The translations under genes and the position numbers were made by a program. From Casuarina equisetifolia (Eukaryota; Streptophyta; Magnoliopsida; Fagales; Casuarinaceae), in NCBI GenBank assembly GCA_028551475.1, contig CM052355.1:22905580-22969579 (forward strand): a stretch of 64,000 nucleotides of DNA. Direction: 5' to 3'. This document shows, in pieces, positions 63,201-64,000 of the stretch (positions are counted from its first letter, which is position 1; the number at the start of each line of letters is the position of its first letter). A model generated the notes under the pieces. The model searched no databases. It saw only the letters and a program-made list of their open reading frames with translations, and was not told where the DNA came from.

Positions 63201-64000
63201 GGTTAATTAGAGTCTTTACTTTCTCTGATTTCGGGAGTTGTTGAACTACAGAATGGTATCATGTTTTGTTTTACTCTTCAAGCCCATGTTCACTCTATTG
63301 GGTTTTCCATCTTCAAAGTTTTTGGGTTGTCTGATTGAGTCTCTGCAACATTCACGGTCTGGAAAGGCATCTGTGACTTTGTTATTTATTTATTTATATA
63401 TATTTTTTTCCCCATATTTCTGTTGTTCGTTTTCACCTGTTTGTTTAACAGATGAGTGAGCTGTTGCTATGTTAGAGTATGTGGCAATGACAATGGAAAT
63501 TTTCTGGACTAGGTCCTTAAATTGTTATACGTGCTGAAAATTTCTTGTTAAGTTATAAGATATTATTCAACTGTACTGGTTCCCATGTCTTTTTATTTTG
63601 TGAGTTGCAATTCTCTTGTGCAGATATGCATTGACACATAAATGCATTTCATCCTTGATGCGCTATAATTTATTTATCTATATTTCTAGAGGCATTTGCT
63701 GCTCTTAGGATGGTGGAGGGGAAGTTTCTGTCTTTATCAAGATCACAAATCTTGCTGTTAAAGCTGCAGCTGCTCCATGAGCATGCTTTACATCGGTAAG
63801 TTTACTTAGAGCATTGTTTGATGATTTTTTAATTTCTTTGCTGCATACATGCTATCCGCTCTGATCATGGCATTTGACATTTATCCAATACTGCACATTT
63901 ATACAGAGGACATCTGAAGCTGGCTCAGAGAGTATGTGACGAGCTTGGAGTTTTAGCATCATGTGTCGCTGGTGTGGATATGGACCTGAAGACTGAAGCA
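45264..64000 (+). CDS. APC5: Anaphase-promoting complex subunit 5 (16 exons seen, 3' end outside window)
   Basis: Subunit of the APC/C ubiquitin ligase, which marks cyclins and securin for degradation; APC5 belongs to its platform. Exons: 45264-45434, 45626-45785, 45861-45982, 48574-48823, 49176-49353, 49460-49538, 49628-49713, 52361-52490, 52623-52655, 53265-53513, 57771-57848, 57981-58243, 60282-60341, 60471-60538, 63690-63795, 63907 to the window end. All junctions are GT-AG and the frame stays open for 709 codons of roughly 900 expected. Conserved blocks: the N-terminus AFAITPHKVSVCILLQIYAP, the TPR-like Apc5 domain at about residues 305-415 (LRYLNSLYHDDYFAALENLH, FGHPKQALEVLTEAVRFSQQ), SVQQQLFVLLRGSLKRAESL, and QILLLKLQLLHEHALHRGHL near the visible end. 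Exon 9 is only 33 nt. Introns 3, 7, 10, 12 and 14 exceed 2 kb and hold repeats. The gene appears intact. Confidence 0.95.
47425..47995. repeat. LTR-like repeat block in APC5 intron 3
   Basis: A compositionally distinct, A-rich block with an internal 39-bp direct repeat (47785-47823 and 47832-47870, starting ACATCATAAAAG). It resembles a fragment of an LTR but I could not define ends or duplication. Confidence 0.45.
50481..50795. repeat. Tandem duplication (~158-bp unit) in APC5 intron 7
   Basis: Two adjacent diverged copies begin at about 50481 and 50639. They share CATCTTTTCCTTAGTG, TTGTTTCTCATTATAAA and TTTTGACATTC in the same order. Weaker partial copies of the same region occur at about 50090-50270 and 50345-50470, so the array has at least three to four decayed units. 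Confidence 0.75.
54994..55840. repeat. Three diverged repeat units in APC5 intron 10
   Basis: Units beginning at about 54994, 55458 and 55782 each open with AACTA(A/G)CCATTA, then a GGTAAAATGG-like segment and TTCATGA. A G-rich segment (CTTATGGGGGCTTAGGCCTT) also recurs at about 55202 and 55688. Spacing is irregular (464 and 324 bp), so the units have suffered deletions. Confidence 0.7.
56353..56382. repeat. (CT)n microsatellite in APC5 intron 10
   Basis: About 14 CT dinucleotides in a pure run, within a longer pyrimidine-rich stretch. Confidence 0.9.
59388..59532. repeat. Two-copy tandem repeat (~82-bp period) in APC5 intron 12
   Basis: 59388-59450 and 59470-59532 both run from TTTGAGTC to GTGTAAAGGG through CTTTCCCACTTTCA; about five in six bases match. 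Confidence 0.85.
60918..61003 (+). other. Exon-like block inside APC5 intron 14
   Basis: A pyrimidine tract ending in TTCTTAG precedes 86 nt that end at a GT. In one frame it reads VAHAALATCVFSYGGAGLRV. In the frame dictated by exon 14, however, it would hit a stop within five codons. It is not in the APC5 proteins I know. It could be a cryptic or poison exon, or a captured gene scrap. Confidence 0.3.
62400..62830. repeat. Degenerate GGTTGG/CCAACC-rich block in APC5 intron 14
   Basis: Motifs such as CTGTGGTTGGG recur at about 62504, 62640 and 62711, with complementary CCAACCA and GCCATGG stretches between. This gives a self-complementary, repeat-rich segment unlike the AT-rich intron around it. 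No transposase similarity is visible. Confidence 0.5.

Noticed and set aside
1-64000. tRNA, rRNA, CRISPR array, organelle DNA or a prokaryote-style operon
   Set aside because: I saw no cloverleaf, array or organelle gene sequence. tRNA-like matches are retrotransposon primer sites only.

Overview
This is a eukaryotic nuclear window. Split exons with GT-AG introns, plant protein families and plant-type retrotransposons point to a eudicot; the species cannot be fixed from the sequence. Two real host genes flank a roughly 35-kb block of nested, mostly dead retrotransposons. At the left edge (1-640) lies an intron-less, broken phosphoglucomutase pseudogene. Next is a complete 10-exon minus-strand gene (1644-6973) for a plastid-type aldo-keto reductase, 368 codons, resembling Arabidopsis At1g06690.

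The block from about 8.3 to 43.7 kb is transposon on transposon. From the left: a degraded minus-strand Ty3/gypsy element (A) whose gag is split by a plus-strand LINE (12833-18469, 14-bp target duplication), and that LINE is split by a 1707-bp solo LTR (13871-15577, CTTAT duplication). Next to it is a second gypsy-type element (B, 18709-32692) that keeps its LTRs, primer site, gag start and integrase tail, but whose middle holds pentatricopeptide-repeat (PPR) gene pieces. Those pieces are cut by an 11.1-kb Ty1/copia element (copia 1, 20637-31741), which itself contains a 2.87-kb gag-only LTR element (22472-25339). A second copia element (copia 2, 33148-43676, AAATA duplication) contains three younger insertions: a solo LTR of the gag-only family (36002-36711, GATTT), a 1372-bp TG...CA element (38162-39533, ACCTT) and a full gag-only copy on the minus strand (39968-42747, TCTAG).

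From 45264 to the end of the window runs the plus-strand gene for anaphase-promoting complex subunit 5 (APC5). Sixteen exons and 709 codons are present; the gene continues past the edge. Its large introns (up to 4.3 kb) hold degenerate repeats. APC5 and this reductase are also near neighbours in Arabidopsis (At1g06590 and At1g06690, from memory), so the pair looks like conserved microsynteny pushed apart by transposons.

I found no evidence of a new enzymatic or defence system. The least ordinary item is the gag-only retrotransposon family: three insertions here, an unusual C-terminal domain, and a stop codon at codon 60 shared by both full copies. The PPR capture in gypsy B and the readable insertion order are the other points of interest. 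All splice sites and target duplications were read by eye.
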